Below, in pieces: positions 57,286 to 64,000 of a stretch of DNA of 64,000 nt. The stretch comes from Nitrosomonadales bacterium (GTDB lineage: Bacteria > Pseudomonadota > Gammaproteobacteria > Burkholderiales > Gallionellaceae). The notes beneath the pieces are model-generated. The model saw only the letters and a list, made by a program, of their open reading frames with translations, made no database searches and had not been told where the DNA came from. Location of the stretch: positions 62,001-126,000 of the forward strand of contig JACQFX010000009.1 of the NCBI GenBank assembly GCA_016199835.1, given 5' to 3'. Each line of letters opens with the position of its first letter. Within the stretch, counting starts at the first letter, position 1. Position numbers and translations under genes: made by a program.

Positions 57286-57673
57286 GGCGCAATCGTTCGA
57301 GGGTGACTTTCGCATCCGCCAGAAAAACGCGCGCGCGCTCGAATGCGCGGGCGGCTTCTTCGTTGTCGTAGATGTGCGAGGTTTTGTTGCGCGCTTCGTA
57401 ATGGCCCAGCCACGCCTCGGTATCGTCGAGCAGGCGGTATTTCGCTGCCTGACGGAAGATGTCTTTCTTGGACAGCAACACGCCTTCGTCAACCTGATAG
57501 ATTTCCTTGAGCGCGCGTTGCATCAGCTTCCATGACAAATCCATGGCGATCTCGAAACGCTGGATGACGCCGTCGCGCACGGTAAGCAGGTCGGGATAGC
57601 AGGCGGCATCAGCAAAGCCTTCTTCCAGCCGGGTCAGTGATTTCTCCAGAGACTCAAAGCTCAGACGTGACAT
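57275..57673 (-). CDS. HI0074-family HEPN-like partner protein
   Basis: 132-residue all-helical protein of the nucleotidyltransferase-substrate-binding (HI0074) family. RFEIAMDLSWKLMQRALKEI and YEARNKTSHIYDNEEAARAF are typical; RNKTSHIY matches Rx4HxY, the toxin and AMPylation motif of HepT proteins. The ATG at 57673 has AGAGG upstream; ATG 57688 is the alternative. It is first in a two-gene unit with the nucleotidyltransferase and stands next to the restriction-modification genes. A toxin function is inferred from the motif. Confidence 0.83.
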   Translation of the reverse strand: MSRLSFESLEKSLTRLEEGFADAACYPDLLTVRDGVIQRFEIAMDLSWKLMQRALKEIYQVDEGVLLSKKDIFRQAAKYRLLDDTEAWLGHYEARNKTSHIYDNEEAARAFERARVFLADAKVTLERLRHAA

Positions 57674-57723
57674 CGTCAGACCTCTCATTCATGCGTTGTA
57701 TGGAATGCCGAGGTGTGGCCATA

Positions 57724-58992
57724 CTACCCCTGATAAACAACCTGCCCATCCACCAGCGTATACCGCACCTTGCCCTGTAACTCCAGCCCAAGGAACGGTG
57801 TGTTCTTGCCTTGGCTCTTCAATGCCGCCGCTTCGATCTTCCAGTACGCTTCAGGATCGAACACGCACACGTCGGCGACAGCGCCCACGGATAGATGCCC
57901 TGCATCCAGCCTTAGCACGCGCGCCGGATGTTGCGTTACCTTGGCGAGTGCAGCGCTTAGCGCGCCTGCTCCCGCCCACTTGAGCGCGAGCGGCAGCAAC
58001 AGTTCCAATCCCGTCGCACCCGCTTCCGCTTCGGCGAACGGCAGTTGTTTCGCATCTTCGTCCACCGGCGTGTGGTCGGAGCAGATCGCGTCTATGGTGC
58101 CATCGAGCAGTCCGGCATGCAGTGCGTCGCGGTCGCGCAGGCTGCGCAGTGGCGGCGTCAGATGACAGTTGGAATCGAAGAAGCCGATGTCGCGCTCGGA
58201 CAGATGCACGTGGTTGGCCGATACGTCGCAGGTCAGCGGCAAACCCTTTTGCTTGGCAACGCGCATCAGCGCCACGCCTGATTCGGTGGAGATGCGGCAG
58301 ACATGCAAACGCACGCCGGTCTCCTGCGCGAGCAGGATCATGGTGGAGAGCGCGATGGTTTCCGCATGGGACGGGATGGCGGGCAATCCCAGCCGCGTCG
58401 CCACTTCGCCGTCATGCGCCACGCCGTCGCGGGCGAGGAAACCATCCTGCGGACGCAGCCACACACTGAAGCCGAAGGTCGCTGCATACTGCATCGCGCG
58501 CAGCAACACGCGCGTGTCGGTGAGCGCCACGTCGGCCTGGCTGAATGCCACGCAACCGGCGTCGGTCAGCTCGGCCATCTCGGTGAGTTCCGCGCCTTTC
58601 AATCCTTGCGTGAGCGCGCCGACCGGATACACGCGCGCCTGATTCAGCGACTTGGCGCGATGCTTGAGCATCTCCACCAGGCCGGGTTCGTCCAGCACGG
58701 GATCGGTGTCGGGCGGGCAGGCCAGCGAGGTGACGCCACCGGCCACCGCCGCATTCATTTCGGATTCCAGTGTGGCGCGATATTCGTAGCCCGGTTCGCG
58801 CAGGCGCGCGGCGAGGTCTATCAGGCCGGGGGCGACAACCAATCCCGCAGCATCAATGATTTTGTCGGCTACAAATCCTGCCGGGGCGTTGCCGATAGCT
58901 GCGACTTTGCCTGCCGCGATGAATAAATCCTGCATCGCATCTGTGCCATTCTTTGGGTCTATCAGGCGACCGTTCTTGATGTGAATATTCAT
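57724..58992 (-). CDS. pyrC': Dihydroorotase-like PyrC', metal site lost
   Basis: 422-residue amidohydrolase fold beside pyrB. The usual D-x-HxH-LREPG metal motif reads DLAARLREPG (59-68): both His ligands are replaced, by Ala61 and Arg63. SDHTPVDEDAKQLPFAEAEAGATGLE is retained. Such inactive homologues (PyrC' or PyrX) assemble with aspartate carbamoyltransferase and are needed for its activity in Pseudomonas. A true dihydroorotase should be encoded elsewhere. It is separated from pyrB by a repeat-filled gap of 169 bases. Confidence 0.9.
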   Translation of the reverse strand: MNIHIKNGRLIDPKNGTDAMQDLFIAAGKVAAIGNAPAGFVADKIIDAAGLVVAPGLIDLAARLREPGYEYRATLESEMNAAVAGGVTSLACPPDTDPVLDEPGLVEMLKHRAKSLNQARVYPVGALTQGLKGAELTEMAELTDAGCVAFSQADVALTDTRVLLRAMQYAATFGFSVWLRPQDGFLARDGVAHDGEVATRLGLPAIPSHAETIALSTMILLAQETGVRLHVCRISTESGVALMRVAKQKGLPLTCDVSANHVHLSERDIGFFDSNCHLTPPLRSLRDRDALHAGLLDGTIDAICSDHTPVDEDAKQLPFAEAEAGATGLELLLPLALKWAGAGALSAALAKVTQHPARVLRLDAGHLSVGAVADVCVFDPEAYWKIEAAALKSQGKNTPFLGLELQGKVRYTLVDGQVVYQG

Positions 58993-59017
58993 GCGTTAAT
59001 CCCGGAATCCATTAGCG

Positions 59018-59141
59018 CGTCATTCCCGCGAAAGCGGGAATCCAGCCGATTAAAAAACATCCCGCGAAGCGGGACAGTGTCGGTATTTTGTCCGCTTCGC
59101 GGATAGGGTATTGCTGGATTCCCGCTTTCGCGGGAATGACG
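59018..59141. repeat. dRS3-like composite element in the pyrB-pyrC' gap
   Basis: Perfect 29-base inverted ends (59018-59046 and 59113-59141) each contain ATTCCC-N8-GGGAAT, the pattern of neisserial dRS3. The 66 bases between hold two more hairpins, CCCGCGAAGCGGG and TCCGCTTCGCGGA. The layout resembles neisserial NIME units: short inverted repeats enclosing a small variable core. Confidence 0.85.
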
Positions 59142-59161
59142 GGAAGCTGGCTGGTTGCTTT

Positions 59162-60115
59162 TCATTTCGCCCCCGCCAACATGCTCATCACCGCCATGCG
59201 CACCGCGATGCCGAACGTGACCTGCGGCAGGATCACCGAGTGCGAACCGTCGGCCACGCTGGAATCGATCTCCACGCCGCGATTCATCGGGCCCGGGTGC
59301 ATCACGATGGCATCGCTCTTCGCCAGCGCCAGTTTCTCCTGGGTCAGGCCGTAGTATTTGAAATATTCCTGCGCGCTCGGCAGCAATGCCCCCGTCATGC
59401 GCTCGTTTTGCAGACGCAGCATCATGACCACATCCACGTCGCGCAAACCCTGCGCCATGTCGTGATAGACCTGCACGCCGAGTTTCCCCACGTCGGCCGG
59501 CAGCAGCGTCTTGGGCGCGATCACGCGCACTTCCGGCACGCCCAGCGTGGTCATCGCGTGGATCTGCGAACGCGCCACGCGCGAGTGCAGCACGTCGCCG
59601 ACGATGGCGACACGCAGGTTGTGAAATTCTTTTTTGTAGTGGCGCACGGTGTACATATCGAGCAGCGCCTGCGTGGGATGCGCATGGCGCCCGTCACCGG
59701 CGTTGACGACATGCACATGCGGCGCGACATGGTTGGCGATGAGGTGCGCTGCACCGCTCTGCGCGTGGCGCACCACGAACATGTCGGCATGCATCGCACA
59801 CAGGTTGTCCACGGTGTCGAGCAAGGTTTCGCCCTTGCTGGTGCTGGACGAACCGATGTTGAGATTGACTACGTCGGCGGACAAACGCTTGGCCGCGATC
59901 TCGAAGGTGGTGCGCGTGCGCGTGCTGTTCTCGAAGAAGATGTTGAACACCGACTTGCCCTGCATCAGCGGCACCTTCTTGATCTCGCCGCCTTCGGCCA
60001 TGTTCACGAAAGTGGCGGCGCGATCGAGGATGTCGCGCACGATGCGCGCAGGGAGGCCTTCGGTGGTGAGCAGGTGTTGCAGCTCGCCGTTCTTGTTCAG
60101 TTGTGGATTGTTCAT
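59162..60115 (-). CDS. pyrB: Aspartate carbamoyltransferase, catalytic chain
   Basis: Joins carbamoyl phosphate and aspartate in pyrimidine synthesis. 317 residues. [18 protein letters not shown] (61-78) is the carbamoyl-phosphate site, HPTQAL and [12 protein letters not shown] are conserved, and [13 protein letters not shown] is the aspartate-binding end. It overlaps ruvX by four bases at its start (ATGA). It probably forms a complex with the downstream PyrC'. Confidence 0.96.
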   Translation of the reverse strand: MNNPQLNKNGELQHLLTTEGLPARIVRDILDRAATFVNMAEGGEIKKVPLMQGKSVFNIFFENSTRTRTTFEIAAKRLSADVVNLNIGSSSTSKGETLLDTVDNLCAMHADMFVVRHAQSGAAHLIANHVAPHVHVVNAGDGRHAHPTQALLDMYTVRHYKKEFHNLRVAIVGDVLHSRVARSQIHAMTTLGVPEVRVIAPKTLLPADVGKLGVQVYHDMAQGLRDVDVVMMLRLQNERMTGALLPSAQEYFKYYGLTQEKLALAKSDAIVMHPGPMNRGVEIDSSVADGSHSVILPQVTFGIAVRMAVMSMLAGAK

Positions 60116-60558
60116 GCGTAAATTCCTGCTACGGGTTCATCGAAATACGCTTGCAGTATCTGCTGCGCGGCGACCTGGTCGAGCAGCGGTTTTTGTTTGA
60201 TGCCGCGTATCCCCGCCTCGTTCAACTGCGAACTGGCGGCGGCGGAAGTATAGCGCTCATCCACCAGTATCGTGGGCAAATTGAACCGCCCTTTGAGGCG
60301 GTTGGCGAAGCGCTGGCACAGCCGGGTCATCTCGTGCGGCGTACCGTCGTCGTTGCACGGCAGGCCCACCACCAGTGCGGCCGGTTGCCATTCGCGGATC
60401 AGCGCTTCGATGGCCGCGAAACGCTGGTCGTTCTGTTCGCCGTGCAGGGTGGTCAAGGGTTGCGCCGTGCCGGAGATGGTATTGCCGACCGCCACGCCTA
60501 TGCGTTTGGTGCCGAAATCGAATGCGAGCAGGGTGCCGGAAGGAGTGGGGTCACTCAT
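60112..60558 (-). CDS. ruvX: Putative Holliday junction resolvase RuvX (YqgF)
   Basis: 148-residue RNase H-fold protein. [15 protein letters not shown] (8-22) has the first catalytic Asp, [16 protein letters not shown] the second acidic region, and [11 protein letters not shown] with the late [14 protein letters not shown] the third. It is linked to pre-16S rRNA processing and to Holliday junction cleavage in different studies. It starts eight bases from a 143-bp MITE-like repeat that separates it from yqgE, its normal neighbour. Confidence 0.93.
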   Translation of the reverse strand: MSDPTPSGTLLAFDFGTKRIGVAVGNTISGTAQPLTTLHGEQNDQRFAAIEALIREWQPAALVVGLPCNDDGTPHEMTRLCQRFANRLKGRFNLPTILVDERYTSAAASSQLNEAGIRGIKQKPLLDQVAAQQILQAYFDEPVAGIYA

Positions 60559-60565
60559 ACCTCTT

Positions 60566-60708
60566 GCAGGGTGTTCAAAAACGTAGCGAGAGACGATCAG
60601 GCAAGGCGGGCACTGGCAAAAAAGCGGAGCTTACACAAAGTAAGTGAGCATTTTTTGACGGTTCCCAACGCAGCATCATCGTCTCGCAGTAGTTTTTCAA
60701 CACCCTGC
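60566..60708. mobile_element. 143-bp MITE-like palindromic element
   Basis: The terminal inverted repeats start GCAGGGTGTT and continue with A-run, AGACGAT and further matches for over 30 bases. The centre is TTAC-ACAAA-GTAA at 60631-60643, exactly mid-element, flanked by CAAAAAA/TTTTTTG arms. The whole unit can fold on itself. It has no coding capacity and lies between ruvX and yqgE. No clear target duplication is visible. Its right end abuts the yqgE TAG stop. Confidence 0.8.
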
Positions 60709-61268
60709 TAGGCATGTCCGGCTTCCTCTGACAACGTGGCGTAGTCTATGCCCAGCAGCGCCATCGCGGCAGGCAGTCGTTCCTCTGCGGGAAGATCAAA
60801 CAAGATGTGTTCGGAGGCCGCCACACTGAGCCAGGCGTTTTGCGCCAGCTCATGTTCCAGTTGCCCCTGCGCCCAGCCGGCATAGCCCAGCGTTACCAGC
60901 AAATGGTGCGGTTCCTGTCCTCCGCCCACAGCCTCGAGTATGTCCTTGGATGTGGTCAGGCCAACTTTGTCATTGATGTTCAGCGTGGATTGCCAGTGGC
61001 CCACCGGATCGTGCAGCACGAAACCGCGATCGGTCTGCACCGGGCCACCGAAAAGCACTGGCATGCTCTTCAATTCTTCAGACTCCAGCGGCACCTTGAC
61101 CTGCTCGAACAGTTCGCGCAGCGTCAGGCTGATCGGGCGGTTCACCACAATGCCCAGCGCGCCCTGATCGTTGTGCTCGCAAATATAGGTAAGCGATTTG
61201 GCAAATACCGAGTCGTCCATGGCGGGCATGGCGATGAGGAAGTGGTGGCTGAGATCAAGCTGTGACAT
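60708..61268 (-). CDS. YqgE/AlgH family protein
   Basis: 186 residues from ATG 61268 ([19 protein letters not shown]), the start that fits the family; ATG 61292 overlaps the previous stop as ATGA and is possible. [29 protein letters not shown] is the characteristic region, [15 protein letters not shown] a second, and [15 protein letters not shown] a third. The C-terminus ends GHA as usual, so the MITE-like element spared the coding sequence. Function not settled. The family normally precedes ruvX. Confidence 0.93.
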   Translation of the reverse strand: MSQLDLSHHFLIAMPAMDDSVFAKSLTYICEHNDQGALGIVVNRPISLTLRELFEQVKVPLESEELKSMPVLFGGPVQTDRGFVLHDPVGHWQSTLNINDKVGLTTSKDILEAVGGGQEPHHLLVTLGYAGWAQGQLEHELAQNAWLSVAASEHILFDLPAEERLPAAMALLGIDYATLSEEAGHA

Positions 61269-61288
61269 GGTCGCTATTGTAAACCACT

Positions 61289-62248
61289 TCATGTAACCAG
61301 CGGTAAGCGCATGATGAAGCAGGTCCCCTTTCCGCGCTCGGATGTCACCTCGATACAGCCGCCCAATGCGGCGATCTCGCTGCGCACCACATCCATACCC
61401 ACTCCGCGCCCGGCGGTTTCGGTGACTTGCTCGGCCGTGGATAAGCCGGGAGTGAAAATCAGTTGCATGGCCTCTGCGTCGCTGTGCACCGCACCGATTT
61501 GCGGCAAATCCAGTTCGGCGGCCCGGCGCCGCAAGGCCTCCACATCCAGTCCGGCGCCATCGTCGCTAAACTCGAACACGATCTCATTCGGCTTGCGACG
61601 CAACGACAGGCATATCTCGCCCACGGGCGGCTTGCCTGCGCTTTCGCGTTGTTCGGGACTTTCCAGGCCGTGTGCCATGGCATTGCGCAGCAAGTGCTCG
61701 AATGGCGCGGTCATTTTTTCCAGCATGCTGCACTCCAGCTCCAGCTCTGTGCCGCGCAATTCCAGATTAGCCTTCTTGCCTAACTCCTTGCCGGTCTGGC
61801 GTACGATGCGATACAGGCGCTTGCCTATACTGGAAAACAGCGTCTGGAATTCCGTGCTTTCTTCTGTCGTAGCGGTACTGTTTTCTGCCGCAACACCGCT
61901 GCGCACTTGTCCGACCAATTCGCCCACGTGAGCAAGCATATCCTGCAACTCGTCCCGGAACGCGGGAGATCGCTGCGCAGTTTCGGTCACGCGGTCTTCC
62001 ATAAGGTGCAACAGTTCGCCTATGCGCATGGCTCCTGCCATGCGGGCGCTGCCTTTGAATGTGTGCAGACTGCGTTGCAGTTTGCGCCCTAATTGCGCGT
62101 CGTCCGGCTGCATGCGCCAGGCTTGCAAGGCTTGCGCGATCTGCGGATAGAGCTCGTCCGCCTCTTCCAGGAACAACGACAGCAACTCCGGATCCATTTC
62201 GTCCTGAACCGTCTCCATGGCCAGGTAGTCTCGAATTTCCATGCTCAT
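61289..62248 (-). CDS. Short CheA-like kinase: Hpt plus HATPase, no CheW or receiver
   Basis: 319 residues from the ATG at 62248. The Hpt domain (about 20-125) has phospho-acceptor H62 in [12 protein letters not shown] and is close to Hpt domains of ChpA/Pil[24 protein letters not shown] is the CheA-type dimerisation end, then the ATPase has [13 protein letters not shown] (N box), DDGAGLD and GRGVGMDVV (G boxes). The chain stops directly after the ATPase (MRLPLVT), without the CheW-like or receiver domains of full ChpA. The start overlaps trkH by four bases. Confidence 0.87.
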   Translation of the reverse strand: MSMEIRDYLAMETVQDEMDPELLSLFLEEADELYPQIAQALQAWRMQPDDAQLGRKLQRSLHTFKGSARMAGAMRIGELLHLMEDRVTETAQRSPAFRDELQDMLAHVGELVGQVRSGVAAENSTATTEESTEFQTLFSSIGKRLYRIVRQTGKELGKKANLELRGTELELECSMLEKMTAPFEHLLRNAMAHGLESPEQRESAGKPPVGEICLSLRRKPNEIVFEFSDDGAGLDVEALRRRAAELDLPQIGAVHSDAEAMQLIFTPGLSTAEQVTETAGRGVGMDVVRSEIAALGGCIEVTSERGKGTCFIMRLPLVT

Positions 62249-63702
62249 CTCCGCCAGAACTGCGGTGTAAAGATTATCAGCAGGGTAAATATTTCGAGTC
62301 GGCCTGCCAGCATCGCCAAGGTGCATATCCAGGTTTCAAAATCCGTCAACCCGGAATAATTTCCCGCCGGTCCCACCTGCCCCAGACCTGGCCCTGCATT
62401 ATTAATGCAGGCGATGATAGCGGAAAAAGCGGAAATGAAGTCCATTCCGCTGGCCGTCAGCGTAAAAGTCAGCGTAGCCACCGTCATGAAATACAGGAAG
62501 ATGAATCCCAGCACTGAAAACACGATGTTGTTGGGCACCACATGGCCGCCTATTTTCATCGGATTCACCGCCGCCGGGTGCAACAGCTTGATGAATTCGC
62601 GTCCGGCCTGCTTGAACAGGATCAGCGTGCGTATCATCTTGATGCCGCCGCCGGTAGAACCCGAGCTGGCGCAGACGCAGCTCAGGAACAGCATCCACAT
62701 CGGCGCAAAGATCGGCCACTGGTTGAAATCCACGCTGGCGAAACCGCAGTCCGTCGCCAATGACACGAGGTTGAAACTGGCATGGCGCAGCGCAGTCCAG
62801 AAGTCCGTGTACGTGCCTTTCCACCACAGGAAAACGGCGATGCCCACGCAGCTCGCCAGTATCAGCGTGAGCGTGGCGATGGCTTCCGTGTCTTGCAGAT
62901 AAACCTTCAGACTCTTTTCACGCCACGCCAGAAAATGCGTGGCGAAGTTCATTGCCGCCAGCAGCATGAACACGATCAGCACGCTTTCGATGGCGGGAGA
63001 ATTGAAGAAGCCCACGCTGGCGTCATGCGTGGAAAAACCGCCCAGCCCCATCGCCGCAAAAGCATGGCAGATCGCATCCAGCCAGTTCATACCTGCCACT
63101 TTCAGCGACAGTATGCAAGCCACGGTGATGCCGAAATAAACCAGCCACAGATTGCGCGCTGTCTCGGTGATGCGCGGCGTGAGTGCGGAATCCTTCATCG
63201 GGCCCGGCGTCTCGGCCTTGTACAACTGGCGTCCACCGACGCCCAGCAGTGGCAACACGGCCACTGCCAGCACGATGATGCCCATGCCGCCGAGCCAGTT
63301 CAGTTCATGGCGCCAGATGTTGATTGCGGGCGGCAGATTATCCAGCCCGGTAAGCACGGTCGCGCCCGTGGTGGTGATGCCGGACATGGTTTCGAAATAA
63401 GCATCGGTGAACGACAGGTTATCCAGCACCATGAGCAGGGGCAGGGTCGCCACTGCGGGCATCGCCGTCCACATGCCGATCACCAGCAGATAGCCGTGGC
63501 GTATGGACAGTTCGCCCTTGTAACGCCGGGTCAACAGCCACATCAACACGCCCGCGCATAACGTCCACATCATGGCCAGCACGAAATCAAGTACGGTGCC
63601 GTCGGCATAGGCGTATGCCGCGAGGATAGGCAGCAGGTAGGCCACGCTGAACACTACCAGCATCAGCCCCAACGCGTTGAAAACGGTGAATATGCGTTGC
63701 AT
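62245..63702 (-). CDS. trkH: Potassium uptake protein TrkH
   Basis: 485-residue membrane pore subunit of the Trk K+ system with four pseudo-repeats of TM-pore-TM. TMSGITTTGATVL is the first filter region, FAAMGLGGFSTHD the second, SLATDCGFASVD the third, and IACINNAGPGLG the fourth. RHELNWLGGMGIIVLAVAVLPLLGVGGRQL is a family signature. It follows trkA directly, with no gap between the genes, and overlaps the CheA-like gene. Confidence 0.95.
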   Translation of the reverse strand: MQRIFTVFNALGLMLVVFSVAYLLPILAAYAYADGTVLDFVLAMMWTLCAGVLMWLLTRRYKGELSIRHGYLLVIGMWTAMPAVATLPLLMVLDNLSFTDAYFETMSGITTTGATVLTGLDNLPPAINIWRHELNWLGGMGIIVLAVAVLPLLGVGGRQLYKAETPGPMKDSALTPRITETARNLWLVYFGITVACILSLKVAGMNWLDAICHAFAAMGLGGFSTHDASVGFFNSPAIESVLIVFMLLAAMNFATHFLAWREKSLKVYLQDTEAIATLTLILASCVGIAVFLWWKGTYTDFWTALRHASFNLVSLATDCGFASVDFNQWPIFAPMWMLFLSCVCASSGSTGGGIKMIRTLILFKQAGREFIKLLHPAAVNPMKIGGHVVPNNIVFSVLGFIFLYFMTVATLTFTLTASGMDFISAFSAIIACINNAGPGLGQVGPAGNYSGLTDFETWICTLAMLAGRLEIFTLLIIFTPQFWRR

Positions 63703-64000
63703 CTAAAAGAATCCGATCCCCACCTGGAACAGCTTCTCGATTCTGTGGATCATTTTCTTGTTGATCACGAAGACGATGACGTGATCATCGGCTTCAATTA
63801 CCGTGTCGCGATGGCCCATGATGACTTCCTTCTCGCGCACGATGGCGCCTATGGTCGCGCCCTTGGGCAGGTCTATCTCATCTATGCGCCGTCCTACCAC
63901 TTTCGAGGATTGGCGATCGCCATGCGCGATCAGCTCCAGCGCTTCCGCCGCGCCGCGCCGCAAGGAATGCACTGCCGCCACATCGCCCTGACGCACATAG
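63703..64000 (-). CDS. trkA: Trk potassium regulatory protein TrkA, N-terminus beyond window
   Basis: The last 99 codons of TrkA; the frame is open to the right edge. VRQGDVAAVHSLRRGAAEALELIAHG is the second RCK linker, and VVGRRIDEIDLPKGATIGAIVREKEVIMGHRDTVIEADDHVIVFV is a complete TrkA_C domain that binds nucleotides or ions. It is peripheral to the inner membrane and gates TrkH, encoded immediately downstream. Confidence 0.93.
   Translation of the reverse strand, partial: YVRQGDVAAVHSLRRGAAEALELIAHGDRQSSKVVGRRIDEIDLPKGATIGAIVREKEVIMGHRDTVIEADDHVIVFVINKKMIHRIEKLFQVGIGFF

Noticed and set aside
59111-60121. 336-residue plus-strand open frame opposite pyrB
   Set aside because: His/Arg-rich shadow of pyrB that also runs through the dRS3-like repeat.

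Overview
The window reads as one contiguous piece of a Gram-negative chromosome with moderate-to-high GC, most likely a betaproteobacterium of the Nitrosomonadales/Gallionellaceae kind. That placement is an inference. It rests on the waaA-tolC-PCMT order, the glnA-ntrBC block, the yqgE-ruvX-pyrB-pyrC' block, a MarR-type EPS-associated regulator and the interspersed-repeat families. Genes are dense and no gene-free stretch exceeds about 200 bases. I found no rRNA, tRNA, CRISPR array or complete insertion sequence.

Region 1 (1-31.9 kb, almost all minus strand) is a surface-polysaccharide locus of the ABC-transporter type (Wzm/Wzt). It encodes precursor pathways for GDP-fucose (gmd, fcl), a UDP-6-deoxy-HexNAc sugar (WbpM-, WbpL- and WbpV-like), GDP-D-glycero-D-manno-heptose (gmhA, hddA, gmhB, hddC), UDP-galactose (galE-like) and dTDP-rhamnose (rfbBDAC). 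It also holds many glycosyltransferases, several methyltransferases, an SGNH-like protein, an FkbM-sulfotransferase fusion and an APS kinase. The last two suggest a sulfated, methylated glycan. A MarR-type EPS regulator heads the wzm-wzt operon behind a cluster of inverted repeats that look like operators. A MntA/HepT toxin-antitoxin pair sits inside the deoxy-HexNAc gene group.

Region 2 (32-37.7 kb) holds manC, waaC, waaA, a TolC-type channel and a PCMT-family protein, linking O-chain precursors to the LPS core. Region 3 (37.8-50.2 kb) is mostly housekeeping: a c4-type cytochrome, a secreted phosphoesterase, a Sel1-repeat protein, ntrC-ntrB, glnA with a good sigma-54 promoter, a CDF metal transporter, a rhodanese, uppP, small cysteine-rich proteins, and thiC behind a TPP riboswitch. 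Region 4 (50.2-54 kb) has exonuclease III, a lipoprotein, a glutaredoxin-like protein and oligopeptidase A carrying a repeat-derived in-frame insertion.

Region 5 (54.1-57.7 kb) is a compact defence island between housekeeping genes: an endonuclease III-like glycosylase, an EcoO109I/PmeII-like restriction enzyme, a divergent m5C methyltransferase fused to a MerR-like DNA-binding domain, and a second nucleotidyltransferase/HEPN-like pair. Region 6 (57.7-64 kb) holds an apparently inactive dihydroorotase (PyrC'), PyrB, RuvX, YqgE, a short CheA-like kinase, TrkH and the end of TrkA.

At least five small palindromic repeat types occur here. They repeatedly abut gene 3' ends and often supply the stop codon. 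They are a 44-bp REP-like element (three copies), a GAATTC-centred palindrome (two), a dRS3-like composite, a 143-bp MITE-like palindrome, and a double hairpin inside prlC.
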